From the NCBI RefSeq assembly GCF_964275005.1, contig NC_092706.1, positions 29,812,781-29,876,780 on the forward strand: a DNA stretch of 64,000 nt, written 5' to 3'. The translations under genes were made by a program, and so were the position numbers. Positions 45,907-57,887 of this stretch are shown here, piece after piece (the stretch's first letter is position 1; each line of letters opens with the position of its first letter). This DNA comes from Diadema setosum. Lineage: Eukaryota; Echinodermata; Echinoidea; Diadematoida; Diadematidae. Below the pieces are notes generated by a model. The model worked only from the letters and a program-made list of their open reading frames with translations. It was not told the DNA's origin and searched no databases.

Positions 45907-47807
45907 GTAAGTAGATGACGTCATAATGCTTTTGCTTTCATGCTGCAGGTTTTCAATTTGGATTTACTTTTATCTGATGTGCTGCTGTTGTTGCTTTTCC
46001 CCACTAAAGAGATTCGACAATACATTTATGTGGAGCCGGGTTTTTCAATGCGTTAGACATGATGCTAGCAGAATGCACAATATCTTTGTATAGTGTCTGG
46101 GAGATATGATGTCATTGCGATCGTCTCCCCTTCATGTGTCCGATACATTAGACATGTAAACATGTGTGCAAATCTTCGTTGAAAGTTGATTGTTTGATAG
46201 CAGTGAGCTCTCTCAGTTGCATTTGAGCATTACTGCGGCTTTCAATACTGGCGATTTTATTCCTTCATGTACCACTATAGTATGTGATGAACCTGAATAC
46301 ATTGTGTGAGCAAAGTGGCACAAAAAAAAATATATATGTCTGGAACGTCTCCTTGTTTTAAGGGCTTAAAGTGTAACGTAATCGCAAAATAGGAACATCT
46401 AACTTCATGCTCATACTCTTCAGACATTATAAGGCAGTAATTACTTGAAATAGGTAAATAAGGCAAAGATAGAGATCATGTTTAACAAGGGGAGACAAAA
46501 ATTTAGTATGTCATATTATTGTTCAAAGTGTCACGTCAAACGGAATTCATATCTACTTTAGATGTAAATTTGTCACCTATTATAGTTATGAGTTATGACT
46601 ATATTCCTAATTTGATCAATGCAATCAAAATTTTGTGCGCAACTCTTCAGCGCAACATAGCTGGCATGGTGTAAGTGGCATAGATAGCGTGAGTACGTGC
46701 ACCTGGTTTCTTTCACAGCTACAGTTACGCACCTCTGATAACTTTAGTGGTATACCTTATGTCCTCAGGTATATCGTTTACACGAATGAAAGAATAAAGA
46801 AGATTAAATGCTCTACAATTCTGTTCCAAATATTTAGAACACGCAAACATCAGAGCACACACACGTACCTCTGGAGTGTTTATCCTTTGCCTAGATATAT
46901 GTGTATGTATCTGTCTGTGTATATAAACGAATGAATATGTACATACATACATACATGTCATAATATACTTTATATGAATGTGAATGAACACAAACTGATG
47001 AGGATGAGTTTGATTATCACGACGTTTCTCGCTATCTAAAACAGCAGACCCAAGAGATGATCTGTTAAGAAAATGTTCGTTGATTGTTTGATTTTGTCAG
47101 CTGTTCTTTCGGGACTTAAACATTACATGCTATAAGCTCTTCAGTAGCCCGGAGCGCCCCCCCCCCCCATTAAAACAAACAAACAAACAAACAAGCAAAA
47201 CACAAACACGCAGGACAAAAACAAAACACAGAGAATTGAAGGGCTTGCTTCCAAAAGGCGCTAAATCCTTTGAAAAAATGATGGCTTTGGCGCGTTTTCG
47301 AACCAAGCTCTTCAAATATATATTTGATATAAAACACACTGAGCATTATATAACACAATCTCCATTATGGTATTTTTGTACTTTAAAGTACAGCCACTAC
47401 ACTGCAAAAACGCTCTATTGATTCAATATAGAATTATGACATACTCTGTATTTCTAATATTTTTTTCTCTTTTCTTTTAAATCGTTCAGGCAGAATATTG
47501 GAAAAGAGGGGGGGGGGGGGTAAGGTAGTAAAAGATCTAATGTTCGGTATATTCTTTATTCCTGTCTTTGACTCCATGATAATAATAATAATTATAAAAA
47601 AAAAAGATTCCAATGTATCTTTTAAAGCGCCTCAGCTCCAGTATAACAACTGAAAATTAAAAAGAATGCGCACTGACAAACGCAAAGATGGACAACATGG
47701 GCGCAGTTTAAAAAGAAAAAAAAAAACTAGACTAAACACAGGGACAACTGGAGACATTTGGTACTGGGGTTGTATGTGATGGTTCCACACTCACTATGGC
47801 CCGAATT
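45907..47807. other. no gene seen
   Basis: Intronic or intergenic AT-rich sequence. Contains a poly-C tract (47158-47167) and low-complexity AAAC repeats (47175-47200). Confidence 0.35.
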
Positions 47808-48139
47808 CACGAAAGTGGTACAAATGAAACCATGGTTTAAACCATGGACAGCAATCATGGAGCGCCAAGTGTCGCATGGAATATTTCGTTACGAAATCAG
47901 TCATTTCGTCGATGAAATGACTATTTATAACAAAATGACAACATTTTGTAACTAAATTAACATTTCGTCCACGAAATGATAATTTCGTTAACGAAAAATG
48001 GTCATTTTGTCGACGAAATGACCAATTCCGTAACGAAACATTTCTTGCGACACTTGGCGCTCCATGTTTTTTTTGTTTTTTTTTTTTGTTCACAGTTTAA
48101 ACCATGGTTTCATTTGTACCACCTTCGTGAATTCGGGCC
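47808..48139. mobile_element. 332-bp foldback MITE with TAT target duplication
   Basis: The ends GGCCCGAATTCACGAA..GTGG and TACAAATGAAACCATGGTTT are mirrored at the right. TAT flanks both sides (47805-47807 and 48140-48142). The interior holds repeated half-palindromes ATTTCGT/ACGAAAT. Confidence 0.8.
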
Positions 48140-49195
48140 TATCAGTCTCTGAAGCAAAAGCCTGTGACACTGCTGCAGATATGGTCCAGAGGTATGGGAG
48201 AATAAGCAACTTACGATTTTTATTACCAAAAACACGATTCTCTCGGTGGATCATAAATTTCTTCTTTAAATTAAGTAACACAATCATATTATGCCTATGA
48301 ACGTGATTATACAAGGAATTCAGCTATTTCTCTTATTCAATGTTATGTTGCAATCTCTATAACAGTGTTTTGAAGCTTGCTGAAAATATTTCTGCATTGA
48401 TATGTTTCTATATAATTTTATACCGCTTTATGACCAGGCATGTATTTCAGCACTGTTAGAATTATTTTTCACAGATGATGATGTATCATAATCTTTCTCA
48501 TCACTGAAGTTAAAGGAAATCTAAGCTTTTTGCATATTCAATCCTTTGTACAGCTTTGTACATCAGTAAAATGATAGCATTTTACCACAAGCGATTGCCT
48601 CAAGTGGATTATGACTTAAAGCATCTTCCTCTATAACGCAATACTTTCCGAAGCCCACTCTATAGAGCCCTATGATCCCCTTTCCCCGGTGTTCTTTAAC
48701 TAGAATCGAAATGAAAAAAAAAAGGAGGAAATAAACAGAAACTACATTTGTAAGCCCTTTTCAGCTACTCCCCATTGTTACATAGGGGTATATGGCTGTA
48801 ACACAAAACTTGGCAACTTCGCACTCTAAAGCCATTGACAGTGTGTTGTCATACATGTTAACACCCATACAGTCATAGAAACACAGAATGCGTTATTATA
48901 CAGTATGATCATAAACTTTGTGATCTGTGTTGAGGAGTAGGGGGCGGGGAAGGGGGAGGGGAGGGGGCTCGATCAGTGTCTCAAGACCTTTTCAGAGGTA
49001 AGCCACCTTATAGAGAGATGGCTCGGAGTAGTATCGAGCTTCTTATGACGTCACGTCCTGATATAGCGCAATCAATAGCATCGCCTAGTCTGTACTCCAG
49101 ACATCAATAACTTAAATAGAAGCTTTGAAAGTCGTGATCATTGCCATGCATTCTCGAAGACTGATTGAGATGCAGAAAGGATGACGATGATTCAG
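48140..49195. other. intergenic, no gene seen
   Basis: AT-rich, with one G-rich stretch (about 48940-48967, GGGGGCGGGGAAGGGGGAGG) that could form a quadruplex. No exon supported. Confidence 0.4.
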
Positions 49196-49385
49196 TTCAA
49201 TTCAATTCAATTCAATTCAATTCAATTCAATTCATTTCAATTCAATTCAATTCATTTCAATTCAATTCAGTTCAATTCAATTCAATTCAATTTAATTCAA
49301 TTCAATTTAATTTGATTCAATTCAATTCAATTTAATTTGATTCAATTCAATTCAATTTAGTTCAATTATTTTCATCCTTCTTTTT
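49196..49385 (-). mobile_element. long (TTGAA)n tail of a minus-strand LINE 3' end
   Basis: About 170 bp of TTCAA pentamers with TTTAA and TTCAT variants on the plus strand, followed by ATTATTTTCATCCTTCTTTT, the same arrangement as the LINE tail at 7266-7306. The coding part is not visible. Confidence 0.55.
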
Positions 49386-49767
49386 CCAACAAAACATAAC
49401 ACAGAATAAATCAGGAAATATATTATAAACATAAACGTTCTACTTTGCAATGGATAAATGATACAGATAAAGATGTGCATGCATACTAGCAAAAAATACA
49501 AAGTTATGCTTCAGTTGAGAAAAAAAAAATTGAGAGGTCCACTAAAAAGCAAGCATGTATATTGTAAACCACTCAATAGTATGATAGTATCCATGCTAAC
49601 ATAAGAACATTACATAAATGTATGTACATCTTACACCTATATATGCATGTAGAGTTATCAGATTCTTTTCTCTCCATCTATTTATGTAGGGCTACTTAAT
49701 ATATAAAAAATAATGTGTTTGAATACAAAAGTCTGAATGCAAAAACAGATAAACGCCATTTTCAAAG

Positions 49768-49768
<1 letters not shown>

Positions 49769-49797
<29 letters not shown>
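49769..49797. repeat. (TA)n microsatellite
   Basis: Short TA run. Confidence 0.9.
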
Positions 49798-49806
<9 letters not shown>

Positions 49807-50276
49807 GTCATCATCAAAATAGAGAAAAAATAACCTTTTTTTATTGATACTATGCTTGTTACATGACAAGAAATATTTTTCATGATATTATGAGAATTCC
49901 TTTGTTTTTTCTCCAGATTCAATCCCATAATATCTCAAATTAATCAAATGGATATGTCAGTTTTTGCATTATTCTTTTTTTAATGTATGTTTATTTATGT
50001 TCATATTCATGTTGTTTACTTCAGCTTTATAGTTAACATTAAAAACATGTACGCTTGAGTTGAGGGAGGACTGACAGTAAATTCATGATTTCTATATCAG
50101 TCCGACAGTCTGGGATGTCTGAGACTAGCTAAGATGGTTGCTATAAGAATGACACGTTACCCGTGTGACGTGTCGATTACGGACTAACACCGTTCCCCTC
50201 TCTCTCATTCACTCCGCGAGTCTCTTAAGGTATGTGATAGTGAAAAGTGCGGAGGTGCTCTTAACTTGAAAGGGGG

Positions 50277-50690
50277 GCGTCCTCGAGTGTGCCTCCTAAA
50301 ACATACCTTTAGTAAACCTTACATTTTCCCTCTCTTCTATGCTTTTTAGCAATATCAAAAAGACTTGTTACAAGGGCACCGGAAGCGGGGGGGGGGGGGG
50401 CCCTTTAACAAATAATTAATCAATTATTTAAAGACCAAAATGAACAATAAAGGCACTTTTCTTGTCTAAAAGTTGTTAATTTCATAACTGAAAATGCAAA
50501 AGTTTCGCCCCTAAAGGGGTGAAAGTCATAATTCATTATTGATATACATTATAACATCTATACACTAATATTTACTTATGAGTAAATTTAGTGCATAGAT
50601 GGTAGCCTCGCGTCCTCGAGTGTGCCCCTGAAACATACCTTTAGTAAACCTTACATTTTCCCTTTCTTCTATGTTTTTTAGCAATATAAG
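50277..50690. repeat. direct repeat, about 82 bp, spaced about 325 bp
   Basis: GCGTCCTCGAGTGTGCC, AAACATACCTTTAGTAAACC and TTACATTTTCCCT..TCTTCT occur at about 50277-50358 and again at about 50609-50690 with few differences. Between them lie a poly-G tract and AT-rich sequence. Confidence 0.8.
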
Positions 50691-50753
50691 AATAATTTTT
50701 ATTGCTCAAACAATGCGATCATGTTTAAGCTTTTAATGAATACATTTCAGACG

Positions 50754-51230
50754 AATGACAAAGTGAAAGTGGCTCGCTCGCTCTGCCCGTACATATATAG
50801 TAAAATGAACAATTTCCATAAGTTATGGTGATAGTCCTTCGCAGTGATGTTTGTTTCACTACGTTTAATTCCCTAGAAATTTGAATTAAAATGTTCTGTA
50901 AAGGCGACTTTTACACTCTGTTTTTTTTTTTTTTGAAAGTCCCTACCGTGATACCCCCTCCAACACCCCCCCCCCCTGCTCGGTCGCTTCGCTCCCTCGC
51001 CGAGGATCTTACACCGCCACATTAATGTACCCCCGTATGTTATAATCATAGTCCTTCGCACTATTTTTTTCCACTATGAGTAATTTCCTAGAAATTTGCT
51101 TTTAAATGCTTTATAAATGCGACTTTTGTACTCTGTTTTTACGAAAAGTCCCTACCGTGGTACCCTCGCTTCGCTCCCTCGCGGAGGATTTCACACCGTC
51201 ACTTAATGTGCCCCCGTCGAGATTTTTGCC
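50754..51230. repeat. satellite-like repeat block, two units of about 200 bp
   Basis: Two head-to-tail units share AGTCCTTCGCA, CCTAGAAATTTG, GCGACTTTT.CACTCTG, AAAGTCCCTACCGTG, CGCTTCGCTCCCTCGC and GAGGAT.T.ACACCG. A second block of the same family lies at 63640-64000. Confidence 0.75.
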
Positions 51231-54200
51231 CCCCCCCCCCCCACCCTCCAAACCAAAAGTGTTCCGGCGCGCTTGCTTGTATACGCATGCATCGGTGGAG
51301 ATGAGAATGTAAACAAGAATCACAACAATTATTTTGAAGCTTCTGTTTGTTGAAGTTATGTTGAAAGGAAATTAACTTGAACTTGAACTAAAACTTAACA
51401 TGCTTGATATTAAGAATAGTATAGAAGTAGAAGTAGCAGCAGCAGTAGTAGCATTAGAAGTAGAAGAAGTAGTAGCAATATTGGTAGTAGAAATGGAAGT
51501 GTCATCTTGAAAGTAATCACAATGAATATAACATTAATACTAATGAATAACAATGAAAACATGAAACGTGCACTGTTTTATTCACTCAAGGCATCGCACA
51601 GTACAGTATCAGCAGTATAATACTTTAAACACACAGACACAAACGTCATCATCATTACGCCATCACATACCGCCACATACACACTTACGCACACACACTC
51701 ACATATTGTGGTGTTTGATACTAATAACCTGGAAATTATGTTTCACAAATGTGTATCAACTTTGAGTAATAGTCATGAGTTTTAGAATTATATTGAGTTA
51801 TAGAAAGGAGGAAATGAATTTACATGTAGAAACTATACTATTATGATCATACGAAGAGTTTATGTAGATGGTAAGCAAAGCCTAACTGAGATGAATACCT
51901 TGCCAAGAAAAGAAAAAGGAAAGGCTTTTATGCTCACTGTTTTTATTCTGATATCTCTTCGGGGAACTATGAAATCAAAAACTTCTCTCTTTTTTTAGAA
52001 AGTTCAAATATTAGTCTTCTACATTTTTGTTCATTTCCTGGAAATAAGAACAACATAGCTCAAATAAACATAGAAGCCAAGGTTACAGTCAATAATAACT
52101 TTTGCAAATCAAAAGTTTGAACTGTTTTGATTCTCTGACGATTTTGGCTGTTGTGATGGCAATAACAGTAAGTTACATTGTTAACAAGTCTGTTTTGAAA
52201 CAAAGACTCTATAATTATTAGAAATCAAGAAAGTCCTTGTCATCTCTGAATATGGTGTCAAATACTTCTTTATTCACGGCAGCAGTGGATGATAAAAGCC
52301 TAAGATAAATGATGATGATGATGATGATGTTAATTATGACAATAAGAATAACAATAATGATAATAATAAAAAATATATATTAATAGATATCATGGATAGA
52401 TAGATATCATAATCACTTTCAAAATTGACTGGTTTTGTAACCGTCGATGACAATAATTTACATATTATTTGTGAAGGTCATTTTAAGCGTTTCGAAGCCA
52501 ATAGAAACTAACTATTCGCCAGTACTTGCCTATAGTATGTTTCGTGTTGCCAATCAATAATTGAATGCTAAATGCGCTATTAACGTGGCATAAAATATAC
52601 TATCTACATGGACTGGCTATATGTATTCTTTAGTATAGCTGCGACAGAGCCTCACTCGTGGAAGTATATGGCCCTACTCTGCTCACCGCAAAAGTTCGTC
52701 GTTTTGGGTTTTTTTTTTTTATTCATTTTCAAGGTAGGAATAAGGCCCTCCAATATTCTACACTTTATATGACCTGAAGAAATAAAGGCAATAAACAACT
52801 CGATTTTCTTCACATTTCGTCAGGAACGAAAGGGTGGATGTAATAATTGAGAAGCGGAGTCCATGCCAGTGTAAATACTCGAAAATAATGGGCTGATTGA
52901 AATGGAGTGTGTACCTGAATGGAAACTGATATGTGAGCGAGGAGGGGGGAGTCAAACAAGGTGTAATACTGCCCTCACACGGCCACTACTCTCTTCAATG
53001 AGCCTTCAGGATACGTAAATCATATCATAACTTAGGTCTGCGTATTATGGTTGTAAGTAGTTTTCCCCGAGGTTCGTTAATCCGAAAAAGAATACAAATA
53101 ATACAAATACAGTGATGTATATAATCATATACTGGTACTGTACAAAGTAACAAAATAATCACATATCTTTGACACAAGTAACAAATGGAATTAAACCACT
53201 TCTGGGGGCTACGACTTTTGAAATGGAAATCAAATCTTGAAATTTAATACCTGGCATTTCACTCATCAAATTGATAACAATCAATTAAAAAAAATGTACA
53301 GCGTAAAAAAATGCATTCATAACCCATTCTATATTATCTATAGCCCATTCCCCCTGTTGCAGCGGGTGCATGCACGTCACGAGTTCGACAACCACGAGTC
53401 ATACAGCCCACGAGTCATACAGCCCATGAGGTCCACGAGACCGACACATTAAGCTGTATTAAATGTCGAATTCGTTTGCCGTATGACTCTGCTGCAGCTC
53501 TCCGAAGTTGCCCCTCCTATCCCTGTACTCTCTGCATAGGGCCTACACGAACATATTCGCACTCACACACATTATTTCACACACACACTTTCAACCGAAA
53601 TGGAAATACAATTTACGAAGACGACCACAAAAGACGTCTAAGAAATAGTGTGAAATAAATTCTTCAACTATCTTTAGTATACCCGCTGATAAACACTATG
53701 ACAATGTTTTGCGTGATATCATTTTCTTTTCTTCCGACAATAAGTCACTACCGAACAAAAAACATTGGGAGATATGCTTGATAAATCCAGACTAGTGTGG
53801 AACTTCGGTGAAAAGGATGGTTTGTTTACGGCCATACGTCAGGCAGTCTGCAAATTAATATTTGAGACGAGAGATTTACTGCCATGCTTATCACTACTTC
53901 AAAACCATCCTTCAAAAATATCTCATTAAGTGATAACTGACAGCAGCAAGGTACGAGTCATTCTTGTGACAGAAATTTTCTCCAGTGAACATATTTCAGG
54001 ATCCATCCAAACATTGGTGGAGATACTGACGGATGAAAAACATTTTACCCTCTTGTATTTCTTGGTGCCAAGTGGGAACATACAAGGATAGATTACACCA
54101 GCAAATATATTGCATTCTTTCAATCACGGTAGGCAATCTTAATGTACAAAAGGAGATAAGTCGATGTTCAATAATGTTAAAAGTCATCATTATGGCAAGC

Positions 54201-54359
54201 GTTCTTGCATATTTTAAATGCCGTTACCTGATGGGTGTCTGTATCCCACTGTGTGAGAGAAGAAAAGATAGGTAAAAGAGTAACGCGAAGAAGACAATTT
54301 GGTGAGACAGGGGATGGGAATGAGAGCGGGTTTTTTTTTTTTTTCTGTCAAGGAGAGGA
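51231..54359. other. intergenic, no gene seen
   Basis: AT-rich with AGT/AGA trinucleotide-rich stretch (51420-51500), a GAT run (52312-52330) and a doubled CACGAGTCATACAGCCCA phrase (53391-53430). No conserved coding sequence. Confidence 0.4.
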
Positions 54360-54715
54360 CTACCAAGACCCTTACAAGGGAGGATCCAGGAATTACGTAA
54401 AGGGGGGGGGGGGAGGAGGGGACGCAAAGCAGTTTGTATTTCTGATGCCACTTTCCGGTTTTGATCAGCTGTAAAGCAAAAAAAAAAAGTGCAAATATTT
54501 GCAAATTTCCTCGTTTCTCGAACCACTTCAGAGTTTCATCAGCTGACAAGCAAAAAAAAAAAATAAAAAAAAAATAAAAAAATAAAAAAAAAGATTGCTA
54601 AAGGGGGGGGGGCGCACTCACCCTCTTTCATTTTTTCTTGGTATTTCTTTTTCAAGAAAACAAAATAAAAGGGGTGCACGCCAGGTGAACCCCCCGGATC
54701 CGCCACTGCCTTAGA
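54360..54715. mobile_element. probable MITE with GGATCC-containing ends
   Basis: AAGGGAGGATCCAGGAATTA at the left and CCCCCCGGATCCGCCACTGC at the right are inverted similar ends. The interior is rich in poly-A, poly-G and poly-T. No coding content. Confidence 0.4.
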
Positions 54716-55960
54716 AAGCTATTCCCAATCAAAAGAGTGGATGAAAAGGGCTGGGCTAATAGAATTAGTCGGAAGTGATCTGTCCATCTTTAAAACATGG
54801 AGCTATACAAGAGTCTGTTGTAGCTTCATGTCTAAAGCATTATATACACCCACGTACACTCACAAGAATAAAAGAAATTATAGTCCTGGCAAATCAAAAT
54901 TGTCTACAGGATATAGAACCAATAAACGAGACAGAGTCTCGTATTTCACAACCCGGAATCACCCGATCGGATTTCGAGGTGATCCCCCAATCTCTCCCCC
55001 GCTGTCTCCCTCTCTCCCTCTCTCTTATGGGAAAAAAAGGGGGAAACATTACTATAAGAAAGGGAGAACCCCAGTTGGTATCATATAACCACCACGGATG
55101 TTATTATATGAGACATTACGTTTCCTCCTGTAATTCCATGTTGAATCCGATAATAATCTTGACTCATTAAGCCTATTAACCAAAGATAATTGCAATAATT
55201 TTTATTGCCAGCTAAAGTTTCCGGTCGTTCTATTCTATTTAGTTTTCTATTTTAGCTTTATTTTATTCATTTCACTTCATTCATTTCATTTCTATCAAAA
55301 GTATTACAGTATGATATTTTACATATAGAATTGAGTGCAGCACATGTATTATATCATGATGAACTCGTTAAGGTTAATAAATGTTTAACTGTCTGTTTTG
55401 ACTAAGTTTATCTTTCCACGTGCACTTGTAAGCAAAAAAAAAAACACAAAAAACAAAAGAAGAAATCATCTTGATTTGATTTGATTTATTGGTTCCTGCG
55501 TTATCATTGTACATGCACATACATGTATGTATACATGGTTGGTGTCATTTATACATACCGTATACATAAACATCAGTCTTTAACAAAGTGGTTTTTCCTT
55601 ATTGCCTTTACAATGTAAGGCAAAACGTATCAGCGAAACAATGAATAATACAGAAGGGCTACAGCTTAAGCGTAGCTTGATTTGCATGAAGCCGTCGTAC
55701 GTAGTACGTATCGGAAGAATAGGAGTGAGGGATGATCTTCTGATTTCTGTCATCTTGTCATTTTGTTACGTGAGAAGAATAAAATTTGAACTTCTCTATG
55801 AACTGCATGGCGGTTTTTTTTTAATGCAAACAACCGTTTATGAAGTCCACCCAGTTGGTGCCCCTTTTTCTTTGGTATTTCATATGATCAAACTATATAA
55901 GTAAATAACTGCCTATTACAATTATCGTTTCATGATTACAAACATACACACACACACGCA
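54716..55960. other. intergenic, no gene seen
   Basis: Open frames of 100-131 codons here lack recognisable domains or splice signals. A GATTTGATTTGATTT pentamer stretch at about 55476-55490 looks like another LINE 3' tail on the minus strand. Confidence 0.35.
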
Positions 55961-56300
55961 AACAATACAATACAATACAATACAATACAATACAATACAA
56001 TACAATACAATACAATACAATTATTACAATAAATTATGATCAGATCATTTATATAGCGCTCTTACACAGTCCGTGACTGGTTTCACAGCACTTTACATCA
56101 AAATTCAATCACAGATTGGCATTAAAAATAAAAGTCGTATGATTCTTCTTGAAGACATCAAGGGATGGGGAAATATGGATGAACCGTGGCAGATCATTCC
56201 ACACTCGTGGTGCAGCAGTCACACAAAAGCATTGTCACACACACAGAAACTTATCTTATGCATTAGTGATTGTGAGAGTAATGTACAAAATATGATTATA
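55961..56300. repeat. (CAATA)n tract plus SINE-like dispersed repeat
   Basis: CAATA pentamers (55961-56020) adjoin sequence with TTTATATAGCGCTCTTACAC and CAGCACTTTACATC, followed by CAGATCATTCCACACTCGTG. This layout (short tandem tail then a TATAGCGC body) is that of a reverse-oriented retroposed repeat. The 112-codon plus frame across it is probably not a gene. Confidence 0.4.
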
Positions 56301-56899
56301 ACGACAATAAAGGAGCTAATAATTAATGGGGATGTTACGCTGACTATTCCTGCTGTTAAAAAAAAAAACAATAACTGCAATCAAGAAATCAATATGAATT
56401 ATACAAATTGATTAATGTCTACTTCTATCTAGTTCTACTGCACATGATACTATTTTGATTATAAAAGCAATTAACAGTAGCATTTATGATAGACAGAGGA
56501 AGTTGATAAACGAATGACACTTCAAGACATCGCTATCGTAGTGGCCGGAAGCTCTATATATAACTTGCCCCTCTTCGGAGCATTTGACTGTATCTGGAAG
56601 TCATAAACTTCTTCATATTACCGTAAGTGTATAAGTTCTCTCCCAGCGACCTATGATTGGCAACGTACAGACATAGCTCGCAAATCGAAGACGCTCGTAT
56701 TTCAAGCCCTGCCACTGTGACGTCGAACACACGTCATGATACTTGACGCAATCTTGGGCTATTTTCGGGGAAGCATTACTACCGTTTTCTCTGGGCATGG
56801 TTCACACTCAACCCATGTTCCAAGGCAGAGAATATTACAACTAATAAAGAAACACCTTCCGTCTTATTTGTGCAAATAGTTTTTGTGGGGGTATGAACA

Positions 56900-57065
56900 T
56901 ACCGACCGTGACACCGACCTGGATGACACTAATGAAAATGTCGCCAGACAGTAAGAATGACGATACTGCACCGGATGCATGGTGCACCCGGGTAACGGTT
57001 ATGATCGGTAGGGATGCCACCTTATAGGCTAGGAAGGAAAAGTGTAGAGTTGTGTCGATAGCCAT
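56900..57065 (-). CDS. weak candidate exon, unidentified
   Basis: The minus-strand ATG at 57065 opens a frame with hydrophobic segments (LPIITVTRV, SSFLLSGDIFISVIQVGVTV) to a good donor GGTCG|GTATGT at about 56900. I recognise no family and no continuation, so it may be chance. Confidence 0.15.
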
Positions 57066-57210
57066 CCTTCATGACATGTTGTAGGCCTATAAACAGTGTC
57101 GTAAAATGGAAATAGAAAACAGTCTATCTTCGTATCCAATAAGTATATTTCCAAACACTACATGCATACTAATGTATGCTTCCAATGGTAGCTGCGGCTA
57201 TAAAACCTTG

Positions 57211-57455
57211 GGCCTATTTCATAAAGACTTGCGATTGATCTTACGCTCGATTTATTGATCGTAACCCGTTGAATCGAGCGTAAGTTCAATATTGACCCTA
57301 AGTCATGTTTCATACAAACACTTATGCTTGATTTCAAGGAAAATCAAGCGTGAATTTCAGTAGATTGAGCGTTACTTGCGATCAATCGCGAAGTTGTTTA
57401 TGAAACACAATTTGCGATTGATTGTAACTTACCCTCAGTCTATATGAAACAGGCC
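57211..57455. mobile_element. 245-bp foldback MITE with CCTTG target duplication
   Basis: The ends GGCCTATTTCATAAAGACT and (inverted) GGCCTGTTTCATATAGACT are flanked by CCTTG on both sides (57206-57210 and 57456-57460). The interior holds repeated TTGCGATTGAT and GATCAATCGC words. It is the same end type and 5-bp duplication as the MITE at 16531-16697. Confidence 0.8.
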
Positions 57456-57493
57456 CCTTGTGTAACGTATGTTCATTCGTTGTTTAAGTAACT

Positions 57494-57781
57494 GCGTATA
57501 GGGGAAGAGGCTATTCAGAAGACTTTTGATTGTTTGATAAAAAAAAAAGAATAAGCAGACGTTAGTATCCACGATTAGTGTTTTACTGGATTCGTTATGA
57601 ATACATCGACAGTCAATTATCATTGTTGTAGTTGTTGGCGTATAGGGGAAGAGGCTATTCAGAAGACTTTTGATTGTTTGATAAAAAAAAAGAATAAGCA
57701 GACGTTAGTATCCACGATTAGTGTTTTACTGGATTCTTTATGAATACATCGACAGTCAATTATCATTGTTGTAGTTGTTGT
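57494..57781. repeat. tandem duplication, 144-bp unit, two copies
   Basis: GCGTATAGGGGAAGAGGCTA through AATTATCATTGTTGTAGTTG occurs at 57494-57637 and 57638-57781. The copies are nearly identical (one A fewer in the poly-A, one G/T change), so the duplication is recent. Confidence 0.9.
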
Positions 57782-57887
57782 TGTAGTTCTGATTCCTAGT
57801 TGTTCAGAAAAAAGTAAGTTTTCATTTCACAAGGAGCTGATTTCCTGACTTTATAGCACTTGAACAATCACTTATAAATTGGTTATA

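Noticed and set aside
48928..48970. G-rich stretch as a regulatory quadruplex
   Set aside because: Composition fits, but nothing nearby suggests a promoter or gene, so it is kept only as a note.
55602..55904. 100-codon plus-strand frame
   Set aside because: No recognisable domain, no splice signals, poly-T interruption; most likely chance.
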